The notes beneath the pieces were generated by a model. That model was given only the letters and a program-made list of their open reading frames with translations, did not search any database and was not told the origin of the DNA. Below, piece after piece: positions 61,991 through 64,000 of a stretch of 64,000 nt of DNA. A program made the translations under genes and the position numbers. Numbering within the stretch: the stretch's first letter is position 1; every line of letters starts with the position of its first letter. The DNA comes from an uncultured Spirochaetaceae bacterium (lineage in GTDB: Bacteria > Spirochaetota > Spirochaetia > Sphaerochaetales > Sphaerochaetaceae), in contig CALXQU010000002.1 of the NCBI GenBank assembly GCA_944390725.1, positions 1 to 64,000 of the forward strand, written 5' to 3'.

Positions 61991-63270
61991 GCCTCGAGAG
62001 CCTCCTCGATATCGCGGATGATATCGCCAGCTGATTCGATGCCGACGGAGAAGCGCACGAAGCCCGGCTCTATCCCCGCCTTGCGCAGCATCTCGTCCGA
62101 CAGCTGCCTGTGCGTAGTGGATGCAGGATTGAGCACGCATGTCCTCGCATCGGCCACATGGGTGACTATGGCGGCAAGATGGAGCGAATCCATGAACTTC
62201 ATCGCCTTCTCCCTGCCGCCCTTGACGCAGAAGGAGACAACGCCTGAAGCCATCCCGTCCAGGAGGTACTTCCCAGCCTTCGCGTGCTCGCTGTCATCCT
62301 CGAGCCCAGGATAAGCGACCGATTCGACCACATCAGTCCTCGACCTGAGATAGCGAGCCACGGCAAGCGCGTTCTCCGAGTGCCTGCGGATCCTCACGTC
62401 GAGCGTCTCGAGGCCGAGGTTGAGCAGGAAGGCCGCCATCGGCTGCGGAGTCGAGCCGAGGTCCCTCATCAGCTGGGTCCTGGCCTTCGTGATATAGGCA
62501 GCCTTGCCGAACTGCTTCGTATAGATGACGCCATGGTAGGACTCATCAGGCTCCGTAAGCTCAGGATACCTGCCGTCCTTCTCCCAGTCGAAGGTGCCCC
62601 CATCGACGATGCATCCCCCTACGACTGTGGCATGGCCATCCATGTACTTGGTAGTGGAATGGACGACTATATCGGCACCGAACCTGAATGGATTGCAGAG
62701 TATCGGGGTGGCAAACGTATTGTCGATGATCACGGGCACGCCCTGGGAATGGGCCAGGGGCACGAAGCGGTCGAAATCGAAGACCTCGAGCGATGGATTG
62801 GCAATCGTCTCCCCGAAGAAGCAGCGGGTCCTGCTGTCGAAGAGGGCCCTGATTTCATCATCCGTCATGTCGGATGTGGCTACGCGCGCCTCGATGCCCA
62901 TCCTCTTCATCGTCACAAGGAAGAGATTCGTCGTCCCTCCATAGAGATTGGACATCATCACGAAGTTGTCGCCTGCCGAGGCGATATTGAATACGGAGAT
63001 AAGGGATGCAGCCTGCCCTGAGGACGTGAGCATGGCACCGACACCGCCCTCGAGCTCAGCGATCTTCTTCTCTACGAGATCGCAGGTCGGATTCGATATC
63101 CTCGTGTAGATATGGCCAGGGGCCGCGAGGTCGAAGAGCTTGGCAAGCTCCTCGGAGGTATCATACTTGAATGTCGTGCTCTGGTATATCGGCAGGGTAC
63201 GCGTTTCGCCATTGGCGGGAACGAAGCCTCCCTGCACGCAGATGGTAGAATTGTTCCATTTCTCGGTCAT
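61981..63270 (-). CDS. metY: O-acetylhomoserine sulfhydrylase
   Basis: A 429-residue PLP enzyme joining O-acetylhomoserine with sulfide to form homocysteine. The PLP lysine lies in [38 protein letters not shown] is typical of the MetY group rather than MetB/MetC, which are shorter. The ATG at 63270 has no Shine-Dalgarno sequence, and a good promoter ends seven bases upstream, so the message may be leaderless. Confidence 0.92.
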   Translation of the reverse strand: MTEKWNNSTICVQGGFVPANGETRTLPIYQSTTFKYDTSEELAKLFDLAAPGHIYTRISNPTCDLVEKKIAELEGGVGAMLTSSGQAASLISVFNIASAGDNFVMMSNLYGGTTNLFLVTMKRMGIEARVATSDMTDDEIRALFDSRTRCFFGETIANPSLEVFDFDRFVPLAHSQGVPVIIDNTFATPILCNPFRFGADIVVHSTTKYMDGHATVVGGCIVDGGTFDWEKDGRYPELTEPDESYHGVIYTKQFGKAAYITKARTQLMRDLGSTPQPMAAFLLNLGLETLDVRIRRHSENALAVARYLRSRTDVVESVAYPGLEDDSEHAKAGKYLLDGMASGVVSFCVKGGREKAMKFMDSLHLAAIVTHVADARTCVLNPASTTHRQLSDEMLRKAGIEPGFVRFSVGIESAGDIIRDIEEALEACR

Positions 63271-63276
63271 GGAACG

Positions 63277-63306
63277 ATTCTACTTATTCATAAATGCGCT
63301 GTTCAA
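63277..63306 (-). promoter_or_regulatory. metY promoter
   Basis: On the minus strand TTGAAC (63306-63301), an 18-base spacer and TAGAAT (63282-63277). The predicted start of transcription falls at or next to the ATG of metY. Confidence 0.6.
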
Positions 63307-63309
63307 GAC

Positions 63310-64000
63310 TCAGGGATCGTCCTGGACGACAGTTTCCGGAGGCAGCGTGAGCTCCTCAGGATGCTGGAAATACCTCTTCATGAGCTTGATGGCAGATGCA
63401 TAGTAGAAGCCATCGCAGATCCTCTCATCGAGGTTGGCTATCACATCCATCACCCTCTTCCTGGTCACCGTACCGTCATCGTTGGCAACAAGCTCCACAC
63501 GCTTCGTGCCGAAGGCGATGAAGATAGGCACGTTGCCGAAATCATAGAGATGGTGCGTAACCGGCGGGATATTCAGCGAAGCCATATTGGTGATGAACAT
63601 GGACCCGTGGAACGGCGAGATCTCCAACAGCGACATCGGGATGAGGTCATAATAGTCAAGGATCCTCAGCAGCCCTACGCAGCCGTTTATCAGGAACCTC
63701 GGCACGGACATGACGATACGGGCGAACCTGTCGGTTCCGTTCTCCTCCGCGCCGATCCCCACTATCTTCTCGTATTCGGACGTGAACTTGCTATATACGT
63801 CGAAGAGCGTATCCGACGGGTCGAAATGCATCTTCATCGCGGTCTCTTCCGCATCGAGGCTCATCTTCTTCTTCACGGTCAGGTTGACTACGATGCCATT
63901 CCTGGCATATACCCGCTGCCCCCTGATATACCTATTTACCTTAGGACGCTGGGATACGGCCCTTATATACGCCGCGATTATCACATGCATCAGGCCGATC
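63310..64000 (-). CDS. Acyltransferase of CAT/2-oxoacid-dehydrogenase E2 fold (5' end cut by window)
   Basis: At least 230 residues, continuing past the right edge in frame. The visible part, with AAYIRAVSQRPKVNRYIRG and ISPFHGSMFITNMASLNIPP, fits the trimeric CoA-dependent acyltransferase fold of E2 or chloramphenicol acetyltransferase, but the usual HHXXXDG catalytic motif reads ANLDERICDGFYYA with fewer histidines. The substrate is unknown. The stop is 40 bases before metY. Confidence 0.65.
   Translation of the reverse strand, partial: IGLMHVIIAAYIRAVSQRPKVNRYIRGQRVYARNGIVVNLTVKKKMSLDAEETAMKMHFDPSDTLFDVYSKFTSEYEKIVGIGAEENGTDRFARIVMSVPRFLINGCVGLLRILDYYDLIPMSLLEISPFHGSMFITNMASLNIPPVTHHLYDFGNVPIFIAFGTKRVELVANDDGTVTRKRVMDVIANLDERICDGFYYASAIKLMKRYFQHPEELTLPPETVVQDDP

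Noticed and set aside
1..64000. CRISPR arrays, tRNA or rRNA genes
   Set aside because: No regularly spaced direct repeats, no tRNA cloverleaf and no rRNA sequence was recognised by eye.

Overview
The window is a compact, gene-dense stretch of bacterial chromosome. It is GC-rich, strongly biased to AGG arginine codons, and many genes overlap as ATGA, TGATG or GTGA. The gene content suggests a host-associated anaerobic spirochaete, possibly near Sphaerochaetales: GTP-type PEP carboxykinase, a biotin-dependent Na+-translocating oxaloacetate decarboxylase, a TGS-type uridine-kinase-like protein, an IscU-BFD form of NifU, and DUF1846 beside glutamate dehydrogenase. This placement is inference from gene content; no rRNA or marker gene is present. 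No rRNA, tRNA, CRISPR array or intact insertion sequence was seen.

Layout. 1-1000: AT-richer accessory DNA with a decayed higBA toxin-antitoxin locus. 1.0-12.6 kb: a GATase-less GMP synthase subunit, a uridine-kinase-like protein, nifS-nifU-XRE, an unknown protein divergent from a GH36 alpha-galactosidase, gpsA, Nudix, Mrp and a SIMPL protein. 12.7-16.5 kb: the oadGAB sodium pump, whose alpha subunit carries two biotinyl domains. 16.6-23.4 kb: dCMP deaminase, a two-domain molybdenum hydroxylase with an M20 peptidase, RNase D, and an internally deleted Rpn-type nuclease gene. 23.4-30 kb: pckG, a U32 peptidase, an AraC regulator and groEL. 30.1-34.7 kb: an operon lemA, DUF2207, phytol-kinase-like, DUF92 and metallo-hydrolase.

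34.8-43.2 kb: argR-pgi, an ATPase/nuclease protein with palindromic operators, hsp20 behind a sigma-54-like promoter, and a pfk-ppx-ppk polyphosphate/glycolysis operon. 43.4-47.8 kb: gdhA-DUF1846 and a sodium:amino-acid symporter. 47.8-50.8 kb: a lone Hpt domain, a chagasin-like inhibitor lipoprotein, and a GLUG-repeat surface lipoprotein whose reading frame is set by an (AG)12 tract, so it looks phase-variable and is OFF here. 50.9-64 kb: a livKHMGF ABC transporter operon, argCJBD, and metY-metA-GNAT, ending in a truncated acyltransferase-like gene.

The genes describe a fermentative amino-acid and sugar metabolism. PEPCK and the oxaloacetate decarboxylase act around oxaloacetate, glutamate dehydrogenase and arginine/methionine synthesis handle nitrogen and sulfur, and ABC and Na+-coupled carriers import amino acids. 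Candidate ARG boxes occur at argR, argC and, unexpectedly, as a correctly spaced pair directly upstream of the liv transporter promoter. This links the transporter to arginine control. The strongest candidates for something undescribed are the phase-variable GLUG lipoprotein, the ArgR-linked liv operon, and the sigma-54-like promoter of hsp20.
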